Source: Paulinella micropora
Lineage: Eukaryota; Cercozoa; Imbricatea; Euglyphida
Assembly (NCBI GenBank): GCA_009731375.1
Contig: BJOX01000127.1
Location: 130,244-194,243, forward strand
Direction: 5' to 3'
DNA length: 64,000 nucleotides
The position numbers and the translations under genes were made by a program. Under the pieces are notes generated by a model. It made no database searches. It was given only the letters and a program-made list of their open reading frames with translations, and was not told where the DNA came from. Of this stretch, positions 1 through 10,646 are shown one piece after another. The first letter of the stretch is position 1; each line of letters opens with the position of its first letter.

Positions 1-460
1 CTCCTCCCCCTCTTCTATGGCGATCTGCCATAGACGTACAACGGTCTAATCATGTCGCAGTCAAACCATCCCTTCGCCGTCTTAAGGATCTGTGATCCGA
101 AAATTACTGGGCGGTCTGCATCTGATTTGAAGCAGATCTCCGAGCAATTCTAAGGTTCCTCGTCCCTAGCATATGTCTCGGCCCTAATCCGTCCGAAGGA
201 TCTGTGATCCCGAGAATACAGGGAGGCATTGGTCTCAATTGTTCAATACCCCCGTGCATCCTCGTCCATCATAGGGATGAACGGGCGCTATGCCAGTGTC
301 AAGGGTGCCGTTGGCGTATTCGGCGTTGTTTGTTTGGTTTTATTGTCTGCAGACATTTTCTTATTGCCACCCGGCAAGTATCTACTTCGCTGTGGCGAAG
401 GTAGAAGTGTCTAAGAATATATATACAACCCATTGGCTGGGTCTCAAAACGCGTCTATGC
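1..460. other. Non-coding left edge
   Basis: I see no gene here. A short imperfect direct repeat around the words AAGGATCTGTGATCC occurs near 84-113 and again near 197-226. It may be a remnant of a transposable-element flank. Confidence 0.4.
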
Positions 461-1110
461 TTATTCGTCGAAGCATGCTTGCTCGAGGGAGTTCATGAAC
501 TCCTCTTCGCTAGACGGTGATGGTGGTTGCCGCCTCCAGGCGGGCTGATCCTCCGCTGGATTGTCAATGTCCCGGTCTAGGCTTTCTTTCCCAGCCCTTG
601 TCTCTGACCAGGTCAAGTCTTCTCCGACTACCGAGTGCTGTGGCGCGATATACCTCATGACTGGGGAGAAGTGGCCAATGATCTTCCCCAGCTGGTATTC
701 ATACTGTTGTCTCCAGTACGGCCACTCATGTCGATAGTGGTAGATGTAATCCAACCGTTGAGTTATTTTGTGCCATCGGAACATCGGCTTGTACAAGTCT
801 GTCCCAACCCAGGGCGTCCTGTACTCTGAATCGTTCGATCCATTGTTCGAAGCCTCTCACGCGGCCCCGATATGTGTTCGGAACGTTCTCGTCAGGATCG
901 GCTAACTGGTTGGCGATGCGGGATGTGTTTGGGTCCTCGCTCCTCGTCAACTGCCGGTATATCGTCAGCAGCCACGCGAGCCGATGCTCGTGTTGGAACC
1001 GTACGTAATACTGCTGCCGTAGCCGAGCCGCACCTCGGAAACGCTCAGGTATTCGTCGTCTTATGCCTCGCGGCCTACATAGGGAGGGGAGGCTTGGGTA
1101 TGCCTAAGAC
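461..1110 (-). pseudogene. 3' part of broken reading frame, unknown function
   Basis: Open minus-strand sequence continues the 1,075-2,127 frame after a frame change near 1,080-1,100. A second frame change lies near 790, after the residues LGWDRL. The final frame ends at 461. It is rich in Arg, Trp and Tyr, with an acidic Ser/Pro-rich C-terminus. Both frames stay open exactly where the neighbour closes, so I infer one damaged gene. I recognise no domain. It may belong to a second transposable element, since the flanking sequence is retroelement-derived, but nothing in the protein proves this. Confidence 0.45.
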
Positions 1111-2127
1111 CTGCCTATAGTACGCGAGTACATTTTCTTCAACCCTGAGGTCCCAGGGTTGGTCATGTTTGCTCCGAAGGTAGTAGGCTCGGTATGCCTT
1201 GACCTCCTCGGGCAATGGGATACCCGAAAGTTCGAGCAGTCTGTTGTAAGAATTGATATCTTCCTGCGACCACTGCAACTTTCTGAGCTCGTGTGGTTCG
1301 AGTAGACATCTCGGATCCTTCCAGATCCCGTAGAACCGGAGGGCGTGTTTTCGCTGATAGTCCTCCAATCCCACCCATCCTCGCAGCGATTTGGCTTGCT
1401 CGAACAAGGTTTTGGTAAATCTCATTCGGTCCTCGTCCATGGACTTATACCGAGCGATCCCCGGTAACGGGTTGTCGCGAGACCCCCATGTGTGTGGGAC
1501 ATCCCATCCGAAACATGGCGGTAATTGTGCGCAGGATATCAATTCGATGTCATTGTTGTATGCGTGATCTGGACATCGGTGAGGCCCGTATCGCTCTGGT
1601 GACGCATACGCTCTTTCCGTGAGGTGCCATCTCCGCGAGCATCTCGGACCCCATCCTCTCCCGCGTTTCTTTGACCCTTCACACTGTACCCTCAGGACGT
1701 TGTCCTGTTCGGTGGGCTCGTACCTCGCTTTGTCAAGGTAGTTCGAGAAGCCCCGTTCGTCGAGTGGAGGCTTTGGTGGCGGCAGGTTAATCTTGCGAGG
1801 GTTTGCCTCGAACAAGTGCGGGTCTGGGATCCAATTAACCTGGTTGCCCACCAATCGTATTCGGTACGGCTCCTTAGACGGTGTGAACGGGAACGTTCGT
1901 TCGTTGGTTGTGTGTGCGAGCGCCGGGCATTGTAGCCGCAGCCTGCGCTCCGCATCCGTGATATCTGGGTAGGGTGGGTAGATCCGGTGTACTCTACGCG
2001 TCAGTGGGTCATACGCGTATCGTACCGGTTTCTGATACTCCTCCCTTTCCCGATCTGGGTCTTGGTTGAGGTGTAGGTCCATACCTCTCAACATCGTTTC
2101 CGTGTCGATGCGATATGGCCTACGCAC
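1075..2127 (-). pseudogene. Unknown 350-codon open frame, middle of a broken gene
   Basis: This long minus-strand frame has no ATG at its upstream end; it opens at a GTG codon just after a stop in the other frame. The protein is rich in Arg, Pro, Tyr and Trp. It has Cys/His pairs around RVQCEG, RCSRRWH and HRCPDH (roughly residues 145-190) that could bind metal, but the spacing fits no finger I recognise. The C-terminal half is Leu/Tyr/Trp-rich and probably helical. Frame changes at both ends join it to open sequence at 2,241-2,971 and 461-1,075, so it is probably the best-preserved part of a dead gene. Confidence 0.5.
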
Positions 2128-2240
2128 TCCGGGTGCTACGACCCTCCACGTTCGCGGCGGTACCGGGCCCCGTTCCGAATACGCGTATATCGGACGGTCG
2201 ATCGGTCCGTATATCTGAATATGTTATCGGAGGCATGAAA

Positions 2241-2971
2241 CTACGCGGGGAATACTTCGTCCCTGCCCCAATGTGCCGTCGGCTCCGGTGGCGGGCCGCG
2301 GTGATGCTGGTACGCCGGATCCGTGGGCCGTGGCCGCTCATCGGGCCGCTTCTCTTCGGGCGGGTTCAGCTTGTCACTGCAAGCGTCGGGCTTGAGTCTA
2401 TCCTCATCGCCGACTTTCTTCCAGTATCTCAAGCGTGCTTCCTCCCTAGCGTCCATCCGCGTGAGGCTCAATTCTTCGCCATAATATAGGCTCTTGTCTT
2501 CCTCTGGGATCCATCCAAATCCCGAGTGTTGAAGGGTGTTTAGCCCTTCGGGATCGACGTCCTCATCCGTGTGTTGCGATGCAGGTGTACTGCTGTCCTC
2601 AGTCGGTGCCTCCCCCTCGTCAGCCGATGACTTCATAGGGGTCGTCAACATCTCCGACTCGACTTCAGCTTTTCCCCGTGGGGATTTCGGTGTGGTCACA
2701 ACACNNNNNNNNNNGCAACACTAGCCTGAGTTGTGCCAACTGAAGGTTGAGCGGGTGTGAGCGGTGTATTGGGACCGCCAAGGTTGCGCTGCAGGGTTTC
2801 GTTTCCCTGTGCGCCCTTGCTTGCAAGGTTGTTTGCGCCACTGCTCAGAGTGGTCATTGTGATGTGGGGTGTCCCCTCTGGTGAGGTATGTATGTGACCG
2901 CACCTGAAGTTCGCTTCCTCAGATGGGTCTGGTTCGTCCAGCTGCTCTGCTTCGCGACGCCGGTCCGCCAC
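2241..2971 (-). pseudogene. 5' part of broken frame, acidic Pro/Thr-rich
   Basis: Two minus-strand frames are separated by a 10-base gap (2,705-2,714). They encode a low-complexity, acidic, Pro/Thr/Ser-rich protein with an ADRRREAEQLDEPDPSEE-type start and an ERPDERPRPTDPAY-type end. It closes at a TAG about 115 bases before the next open frame. The composition resembles the N-terminal disordered part of a gag-like protein, but there is no diagnostic motif. Confidence 0.35.
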
Positions 2972-4200
2972 CGGGCTAGCTGCCGGGATCGTTCCGGCCG
3001 GACTATCCCGCGCGGATGGAGGGAGCCGTTACCCTTCTCCCGCGATCGTCCGTAATCCTAGGTGTACTTTCAGTATCACCAGGACCGAAGCCACGCACGC
3101 CAGGAGGAATCCCAGATACTGCTCCACCAGATGTTCGGTGCCAAACATACACCGCTAGGTGCCTATATCGCGTATATGTCCGTGAGTTCGTATGTATATA
3201 TATCTGTATGTCAGCCCAAGCACAACGAGCAATGTGCTATGTGTGTGTTGTTCTCGTGTCGGTGTTCGACTCTCTGCTCGTTTTCAAACGCTGGTCAACA
3301 GCGTGACAACGCGGGTGCACCCATGCCCCGGTCATCTTTGCTGTCCGCGTGTTCCACCCTCGCCGTACTGCGCGATTTGCGGCGGTATGTAAATAGGGAC
3401 ATGTTATATTTCTTATTGGTATAGATATGTTATGTGTATATGTAGGGCCGTCGGGTGCCTTAGAGCCCCTTTCATCCAAACAAAGAGCAAACAAGAGCGA
3501 GCATAATATCTAAGACACTCTGTGGGGAATAACTTATCATACACCACTCATGCCATTGCCGCGGGAGGCAGGTGTGCAACTCGAGAGGAGGTGGGTATAA
3601 TGTGCAATGCCAACCACATCGACGGGCATTGCTGCGTGTCAACATAGTTAGCCCGAAGCTATTCCAACCCCTGTTGGAACACCAACTACTAGCCCGTCAA
3701 AATACCTTGGCCGTCGCACCTCACGGAGGGTAAGGCAGGGTCTTTTCCCGTGTATCATGTCATGTTAGGCTCTCTTTTGCTATCTCTAAGATGAATGGAC
3801 TTGGGTAGTATTTTAATAGATATGGAGTCCAAAGCCGTGTCCCTTTCCTATGGCTAGTTTCTTACTGTTGCTACCCAGTATTGGTCTTTGGATCTCGCAT
3901 ACTACCCGCGTTAACTATGCTTGTGAGGTGTCACACGGCATGCTGAGCTAGGCTAGCTTGCGCCTCTTTGCCTGCCCTAATTTGGCTTTCTTATATTTGC
4001 CTGGTGGTGGTGCCCCGATGAGATGGGTCGCTATGCCCTCGGCTACTATCTCATCCCACACCCGTAGGGGGATTCGACCGTGCTGTAGATCGAAGGGGGA
4101 TTCGACCGTGCTGTAGATCGAATGGGTAATCCAGCACCATCCTAGGCCACGCTTGTATTTGCCACGGCGTGTAGCCTTCGGTCTTGTCCTTGATGCCTTT
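2972..4200. other. Non-coding; no convincing LTR found
   Basis: No supported gene. This is where the 3' LTR of the minus-strand retroelement would be expected, but by eye it does not match the 13.6-14.6 kb flank. The only clear structure is a perfect 28-bp tandem duplication at 4,067-4,122. Confidence 0.4.
4067..4122. repeat. 28-bp perfect tandem duplication
   Basis: The unit begins GGGGGATTCGACCGTGCTGT and occurs twice back to back, about 80 bases beyond the stop of the integrase frame. Confidence 0.85.
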
Positions 4201-5523
4201 CTAGAACGTTTCGACTTGGTTGGAGTCGCGGTATACTGGATAAAAAGTCCGCGATTCCGGCTCGTCGAGGTCCTGGTGTGATCGATAGAACTGCAGTACA
4301 GGCGGCTCGGCTTTGATTGCCTTGCTTGTGCGCGTGACCCGAGTCTGCGGCTCCCATTCTCTCACTTTCATGAGGAAGAAATCGTTGAGGCAATCGTCGC
4401 CGACGTGTGCCTCTGGTGGCCGAAGAAGGTATATCTTTCCGACGTGCCAGTGCATGGTTTTCACGTCGTCGGCCGACCTCAGCTTTGATTCAGCTGGTGG
4501 GCGTCTCGGCACCGGTTCGACCTTCTCCTCCTGTTCCGACTGCAGGTGGTTGGTCGGCCCTGGCGCGATAACGTCCCCCTCGGAAGCGTCGGCTTGTTCA
4601 GCCGCGACTTCGTCGGCTTCGTTATTATTCGGATCATTCCCCTCGGCTTCGGCCGGCAAGGGTTGTGTCGGGTCCTCTTTCGCCTCGGCCGTCTTGTCTC
4701 GGCGCTTGGGCGGCAGCCTTAAACTGTGTTCCAGCTCCTGTACAGCTTCCGTCATCGTTTCGTTACGATCCAGCATGGGGTTAAAACGGATCAGCCGCCG
4801 TACATGTACTACTAGTGTCTTACCCTTTCCCTGTATTCGGTATGTCAAAGCACCTACTTGTTCTACGACAGTGTAAGGGCCTTGCCACATCGGGAAGAGT
4901 TTGACGCTAACCAAGTTGGGTACCTGGGGTACGTACAGGAAGACTAAGTCCCCTTTATGGTATTCCCCCGACTCATACTTGACTTTGTTCGGCGTCTGCT
5001 GGTTTTGTTTGTGAGCCTCTTCGGCCTCCCGCGCCTTCATGACGTAGTGTCTGGCTTCCGCCATGACTCGTAGGCGACAGGCCATCAGCTCATCATGCTC
5101 CAAAAAGCCCCCTTCCGGGAGGTTTGGTAACACCAGCTCCTCCGGAATCCTCAAGTGCTGCCCGTATACCAGGAGATTGGGGGAAGCGCACGTGGCTTTT
5201 CCGCCCAATGCCCTCGATGCGGTGTTGTTCATGGAGAACACAAAAGACGGTAAGGCCTTATGCCATATGTGCTGATTATCGCGACAATACTGCTGGAGCG
5301 CGGCCTTGAGCGGTCTATGGACCCTCTCGATTTTGCCGTTGCTCTCTGGTGAATATGCAGTAACGTATTTCCACTTAAAGCCCCACACTGTGGACAGCCG
5401 AGCGGAGAGTTCGTTCGCAAACTCCGATCCCCGATCGCTGTACACATTTTTCGGCACGCCGGTGTATCGGAAGACATGGTCGACCAGTGCCTCGCTGGAG
5501 GAGATCGACACCCAGTCGGACAT
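4201..5523 (-). pseudogene. Integrase C-terminal two thirds (second Asp, Glu, GPY/F module)
   Basis: The frame encodes the second half of a retroviral-type integrase core. It contains SDRGSEF and, with 35 residues between the acidic positions, NGKIERVHR, giving the D35E half of the D,D35E triad. Further on, FPMWQGPYTVVEQVG and VVHVRRLIRF form the GPY/F C-terminal module that binds DNA in Metaviridae. A long acidic, Pro/Glu-rich tail follows, ending in ETF; I see no convincing chromodomain. The first catalytic Asp and the zinc-binding N-terminus are missing from this strand. They lie inverted on the plus strand immediately next door. Listed as a pseudogene because the enzyme is physically split. 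Confidence 0.85.
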
Positions 5524-5524
5524 C

Positions 5525-6330
5525 CTCAGCGAGGGAGATATAAAACCGGTTCAGACCTATGAACATGAACACTCCTTTAACGCATTTTTCGCGGATAGGA
5601 CGCAGTCGTTCTGGGTACCCCAGCATGTTCACCCTGAAAGGTCGGCGATTATCGCGGCTGCCGAGCGAACACACCGAACAGAGGGGCCTATAAGCCTAGT
5701 CACCAGTGCTCTCCAGCTGGATGACATGGATATGACGGTGGCGAGCCCCGAGGTGTTTGGTCAGTTGGCGAAGAGCTCTAAGGAATGGGGCCCCTTCATT
5801 GCTCACGCTATTGACCCGATAGCAAATCCTGAGACGAGAGAAATAAGAGCCCATAAGAAAACGATGACCTGGCATGATAACCTCCTGTGGTATAAGGGGG
5901 CAGGCGGTAAGTGGGAAAAGACGCCTTCAAAGTGGACACTGTGGGTACCAACCCAGTTACGCAAGGCGATCCTTTTAGCCACTCACCGCTCTGCTCTCAA
6001 CTCACACACGGGAAGGGATAAAATGTCATGGTGCATTTCACGCAGGTTTTGGTGGCATGGCATGCAGAAATCCATTGTCGACACAGTCGACACATGCGAA
6101 CACTGCAAGCAAACCAAGACACCACACAACAACGCTCAGAGAGGCCTTTATGGCGAATACAAGCTTGTTGAGACTGTTCGAAACTTTGCATGTTGATTAC
6201 GTAGGACCGCTACCGCGATCGGAGACCCACAATTATCGGTACATCCAGACAGCCATAGACCGCTTCTCGAATTATGTGTTCGCGGTACCAGTGGTGGAAA
6301 AGGATGCGGAATCGACATGCAGGTCTTGCC
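5525..6330 (+). pseudogene. Inverted segment: integrase zinc-binding domain and first catalytic Asp
   Basis: On the plus strand, opposite to the rest of the element, a frame encodes an RNase H-integrase linker followed by an HHCC zinc-binding domain (HRSALNSH, RRFWWHGM, CEHC). After a one-base frame change near 6,180 it continues as LHVDYVGPLP with the first catalytic Asp, then AIDRFSNYVFAVPVVEKDAE. This is exactly the part missing from the minus-strand integrase at 4,201-5,523. The match of gap and content shows an inversion of one segment of the same element. Breakpoints are near 5,500-5,540 and 6,310-6,340. A local misassembly would look the same. Confidence 0.8.
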
Positions 6331-6531
6331 AGTCCTCAGCTTCGTGTTGCGCGCAGCACACGCGACGTATGCATTGCAGCTGGTCCAACAGTTCAGCTTG
6401 AGAATCGGGTCTATATCCCGGTGTCCAGCTTTGCGCGTTGGTGGCCATGTATGCCATCCCCGCCGGCAACGTGTCTTTGAAATCTGCTGTGTGCTCCGTG
6501 GCCGTCCAGTCATCATCGACTGTCCATCCGA
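6331..6531. other. Unassigned sequence at inversion breakpoint
   Basis: These 200 bases lie between the inverted integrase segment and the RNase H end. They encode nothing I recognise on either strand. They may be filler or rearranged element sequence. Confidence 0.35.
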
Positions 6532-7077
6532 CTAGGCAGGCCGTGGAGTTTCTAATGCAAAGCGGTCTAATCCGTCGCCTACAGAGCCTTTCACCCGAGG
6601 CATCCGTGATAGGCTATCTGGGACCGTATTTTCTTTACCTTTAATGTACTCGATGGTGAAATCATACAAGGCCAGCTCCGACTGCCATCGGGCCAGTCGT
6701 CCCGTATGTTCTCGGTCCATGAGCCATCTAAGGTTGGCGTGATCTGTTTGAACCAATATGTTCGGAGCACCCCACAAGTACTCCCTCAGCCGACTGAACG
6801 CTCAAACTATCGCCAACGCTTCGCGTTGTCTGGTGCAGTAGTTGACTTGTTCGGGCGTCAACTTCTTGCTGACGAACATGATCGGTCTCAACTGTTTGTG
6901 GTCAGAGTCGTATTGTTGTAAGACGGCCCCGACTGCGTATTTCGACGCGTCGGTTGCTACCATAAAACGCTTCCCAAAGTCGGGGAGAACCAAGACCGAT
7001 CCGCCCTCTGTGAGGGGGTCTCGTGTCAACACGCCTCCTTTAGCTTCGGGTATACCTCCGCCGCCTTTGGCGGCCAT
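6532..7077 (-). pseudogene. RNase H domain with an in-frame TGA
   Basis: The frame reads LVLPDFGKRFMVATDASKYA (first catalytic Asp), AVGAVLQQ, PIMFVSKKLTPEQ and YCTRQREALAIV. It is then interrupted by TGA and continues in the same frame as AFSRLREYLWGA, VQTDHANLRWLM, LARWQSELALYDF and IEYIKGKENTVPDSLSR. These are the standard Ty3/Gypsy RNase H blocks. The TGA (about 6,799-6,801) falls where relatives usually have Trp (AIVWAF), so it looks like a TGG-to-TGA nonsense change. The domain joins the reverse transcriptase through a frame change near 7,040. Confidence 0.85.
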
Positions 7078-7643
7078 TTGCCATCCGGGTCGTCGTGAAG
7101 GCAGAAGTCCCGTAATGGTTTGACAAAGTCCTGGAAGTTCGGGATGAATTCCGAGTACACCTGTGCCATACAGAGGAAGGAGTGCAGCGCTGTGCGTGTG
7201 TTTGGGCGTGGAAGGGAACGGATAGCGTCCCGCTTCTCCGGCTTCAACACTATTACCCCATCCTTGACTCTGTACCCTAGATAATCGATGTGGTCCTTAG
7301 CGAACGAACACTTCTCCAGGTTCAACCTGAGGCCGAAGGCTTCTAGGCGTCTCAAGATGTCCGACACGTGAGCCAGGTGCTCCGCTTCTGTCTTTGAATA
7401 AATAACGATATCATCGATGTAACAAAAGCTATACTGGTTAGTATGTCCGTAAGTTTCGGTGAACTTCGGATCACCGTACTTCGGGTCGGACAGAGCTTGA
7501 TTCATGCAATCCTGAAAGATAGCCGGGGCGGTTTTCAATCCCATCGGGAGGACTGTCCACTGGTACAGTCTCCCGCCGACGGCGAAGGCCGTCAGTGCCC
7601 GACTCTCCACATCCAAACGGATGTTCCAGAATCCATTCTTCAA
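7026..7643 (-). pseudogene. Reverse transcriptase palm and thumb (YIDD)
   Basis: The frame contains KNGFWNIRLD (RT block 2-3), WTVLPMGLKTAPAIFQ (block 4), YIDDIVIYSK with the catalytic Asp pair at residues 77-78, and FGLRLNLEKCSFAKDHIDYL (block 6-7). It ends with RSLPRPNTRTALHSFL and the thumb/connection sequence. The stretch between the AIFQ block and YIDD is about ten residues longer than usual, so a small insertion is present. Its N-terminal neighbour (7,646-8,623) is in another frame, and the frame ends at TGA within the connection to RNase H. Confidence 0.9.
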
Positions 7644-7645
7644 GT

Positions 7646-8623
7646 CTAGCTTTGTAAAGAACTTAGCATCCCGGAGTCGGTTGAGGCATCCCGCATACGG
7701 GGTATTGGTGCCTCGACGCTCTTGATGATCTTATTGAGCCTCGTGTAGTTGATGCAAAATCGTTGCTTGCCATCCAGCTTTGGCGCAAGCCGAACCGGTG
7801 ATCGGTACTCCGACCATGACGGTTCTATTAGCCGTTTAGCCAACATATCTTGGATCATTTCCTCACAGATCTGCTCCTCCTTGTAACTGAGGCGCGATCC
7901 GCGGAGACGAGGCATCGTCTGTCCCACTTGTCGCTCTATCTTAGCAGCGGTGTGCGTCACCCCGCCGGCTACAAGGGGTCCAAACAGTGTCTTATTCTTC
8001 AGAAACTGAGCCTTGAGACCCCGAACAAAGTCTGGTGACCCTGACTACTGTCGTGCCACGACTTCGTCGATGATCTCTTCGACCGGTTTCTGGCCTCTCG
8101 GGTCATCCGGGTACTCTAAGATGGAGTCCGGATCCTCAACCTCATCCTTCGCGTCCCTGCCTGGGTATCGCGTGGTGGACTGGTTGTCCCATGTTGCAAA
8201 TTCCTGAAGTTCTATTAACATATCGGCGTATTGTTTCGCTGCCGACTTGTGAAAGAACCCCGGACAGATCTGAAAGGCAATCTCCCGCATGTCATCTACC
8301 TTTCGGGTCAGTAGTTTGGTTCTGTATGCCAGACCATCCTGCCTTGATCCTAATCGGAATGCCATGAGTGGTTTAGCCTGTCGACTAGGTATCGGTATCG
8401 GGTCATCGACCACCCTATCCAATACATCCCTCCACCACATCACGGTGGGGTGTATCGGGAGTATAATGGTGATGTCTTCGCCCCGATCCAACCTGTCAGC
8501 CAGAAGTTTCGGCACCTTCGACAGGTTCTCGGGCTGTATAAGCTCCGATCCCTTGTACCATAGTTTTAACTTTTCCATCACATTATCGTCCTCTGTGAGG
8601 CGTTTAGATGCATTGAAAACCAA
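7646..8623 (-). pseudogene. Protease-RT linker and RT fingers, with in-frame TAG
   Basis: Two open stretches (8,045-8,623 and 7,646-7,960) are in the same frame, separated by one TAG directly after the codons for VVARQ. The first encodes an unrecognised charged linker. The second holds the start of reverse transcriptase: LAKRLIEPSWSEYRSPVRLA, PKLDGKQRFCINYTRLNKII and EAPIPR. Near 7,710 the correct frame moves to the one encoding NRLRDAKFFTKLDLKNGFW. The TAG could be a nonsense change or a readthrough stop; with nearby frameshifts I favour decay. Confidence 0.8.
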
Positions 8624-8781
8624 GCTCTATTTGACCCTTATGAATTCATGTGGCCGTTTCTGCCCACCCCCATATAGGTAGGTTTGGTCAAAGCAGTGCC
8701 ATGATTCATCCTGCTTCCGCAGCAGCAAGATTTGGGCCTCGCGCTCAGCTGCTAAATCCTCGAAGCCCGCCCATGGGCCGG

Positions 8782-9236
8782 TCAGCTCCGGGACATAAAC
8801 ATTCGTGTATACCCATGCTGTGCCAGCGGGCGTAACACGCTGCTGTGTCCGTATACCATGCGGTATATATGGGGGGTGCGGGCGGGATCAAGGTCACCTG
8901 CGCTCTCCCTATACGGATGATCTACCGGACGTTCTGGACTAGGGTTAAGTATGGGGTATTCCGCCACATGTCGCCCCCTTCCATACTTAATTACATCCTG
9001 CCCTAATAAAAGCTGAGCTTCCATCATCTTCAGATCAGGTTTACCCAGCACTATCGTTCCCGGGAAATCTGGCACTACCAAGACGTGTATTGTGTACGTC
9101 ATGCCAGTTGGGAATTCCACCGTCAACGGTATACGACCAATGATCGCACTTCTTCCGTCGTTAGCACCCCGGATATATCCGAGCTTCCCTTCGCGCGTGA
9201 AATCGAATAACTTTCCGAATTTATCTATAAACTTTT
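8782..9236 (-). pseudogene. Aspartic protease, second half
   Basis: After a -1 frame change near 9,234-9,240 the protease continues open through KFGKLFDFTREGKLGYIRGA, SAIIGRIPLTVEFPTG, VLVVPDFPGTIVLGKPDLK and MEAQLLLGQD. The hydrophobic-hydrophobic-Leu-Gly motif (TIVLGKPDLK) is the flap-to-C-terminal landmark of retropepsins. The frame continues without known motif to a stop at 8,782. It is in the same frame as the Pro/Thr-rich frame upstream. Confidence 0.7.
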
Positions 9237-9884
9237 TCCCGCGAAGGTGATTTGTGCCATGCTATCGTTACCGGTGTCCAGGTGGGCGTTGAGCTCCCGC
9301 CAAAATAGACGGGTGTAGCTCATGTCCCTTGCCTCCGCTGCAGGGAGGTCCTGGGGTTCGGCTGTCGACATGAGGGCTTGTTGCAGTTCCATCTCAGCAT
9401 ACCTGCGTGCCATCCGGCGTTGTGCATCGCCAAGCTTGTCCGCGTCCACCAAGTGTGTTAGTCCCATCTGGCTAACTACCGCCGGAGCAACGCTTGGGCC
9501 ATCCCGTGGGCCCGGGAGCACTACAGGATTCTGTGCTGTGAATGGTGATGCAGTATATATGTTGTCTGTGTGTGGGGGGAGTGCATGGTCAATATGCGGT
9601 ATATTCGGGTGATTAATATCGGAACCGGCCACCGTTCCCGGGGCTAGTCGAACACCACGACCGAGCAAAGACCGTTGAGGTGCTATTTGTTGTTTTGCCC
9701 TGGCTTTAATGTTAATCACCTTGTTCTCAAAAAGGGCTGTTTTCTGTAGTAGGCGACTGGGATGGAACCTGCCTTGCTTACGCAGGTGTCCGCACAGCGG
9801 ACACGGCAACTTACACATCATCCTCACTAGCCGCCTGTGCGACATCGTCTTCGGGTGGAGATGGGTGAGGGTCCGCCTGTACAT
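9225..9884 (-). pseudogene. Zinc-ligand motif and aspartic protease active site
   Basis: The frame begins in the overlap with the Pro/Thr-rich frame. It contains CPLCGHLRKQGRFH, a CxxC...H arrangement that could bind zinc but is not a classical CCHC knuckle. It ends with RELNAHLDTGNDSMAQITFA, where DTG is the retropepsin catalytic triplet. The stop (TAG, about 9,225) comes just after codons GCG GGA AAA AGT. A -1 shift at G GGA AAA puts reading into the frame holding the second half of the protease. Confidence 0.75.
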
Positions 9885-10569
9885 TATTGCGGATGGTCGT
9901 CACCTCAGGTGAAGGTGTACGGCCACGACTACTGTTGTGCCCCTCTGTTATCTCTGCGCTCACCCCTGCCGTAGCAGTACTATTGACTGTGATCGAGGGG
10001 TCTGTGACCCCCGCAAAACTATCTACTTGCGGTGTAGAAGGGGGCACAGCAACCCTAGCCGTCGGTGACTCGATACTGACTTGTGTCACCTGACCTGGCG
10101 TTGGTGTAGCCTCCATTCTTACTGTCTTATCTACTACTGGTGCGGGTGGGGACACAGCAACCCTAGCCGTCGGTGACTCAATATCGGCTTGTGTCACCTG
10201 ACCTGGCGTTGGTGTGGCCTCCGTTACCATCACCCTATTAACTAGTGTTTCTGTTACTACTGCGCCTGTCCCGGCAACTAGTCCATCACCCTCTGCGGTG
10301 GCTATTGCTTCCAACGGGTGTGCAAAACGCACCCGCTTACAAGCCCCGGGGTGTGTCCTTTCCGTTGATTGTCTAGGACTTGAATTTGCGCTTCTTGGAG
10401 GACTTGTGTCCTGCTGGCTGGCCTTGGCCTGCACAACACATATGACGCGTTGCTTGCGTTTGCGTTTGCGTTTGCGTGCTGTGGGCTTACCCATCTGGCT
10501 CAGGAGTGTCTCCTGACCGGGAATTGGCTCTTGAGCATTTCGGCTTCCGCATCGAAGGCGGCGCACCAA
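9811..10569 (-). pseudogene. Pro/Thr-rich basic frame between gag-like frame and protease
   Basis: Low-complexity frame. Near the start is a basic stretch, ARKRKRKRKQR, encoded by a hexanucleotide repeat, which resembles a nuclear localisation signal. It then holds two copies of a unit containing EATPTPGQVTQ and IESPTARVAV, about 30 residues apart. The tail is acidic. It overlaps the zinc/protease frame at its 3' end (a +1 change is needed). Upstream, a short frame starting MNLPFPDVDEHGRVSLMPN (about 10,500-10,640) leads into it, so the gag-like frame and this one may once have been continuous. Confidence 0.55.
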
Positions 10570-10646
10570 ATCGCCACGTGCCCGTTTGGCATCAGAGAGA
10601 CCCGTCCGTGCTCATCAACGTCCGGGAATGGCAAGTTCATGTGTGC

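Noticed and set aside
5306-6401. Plus-strand integrase segment as an independent gene
   Set aside because: It holds only the part missing from the adjacent minus-strand integrase and lacks the rest of the enzyme, so an inversion of one element is the simpler reading.
7646-8623. Non-standard genetic code with TAG as Gln
   Set aside because: The large 70-exon gene has no in-frame TAG over 2,892 codons, and the retroelement has other inactivating lesions.
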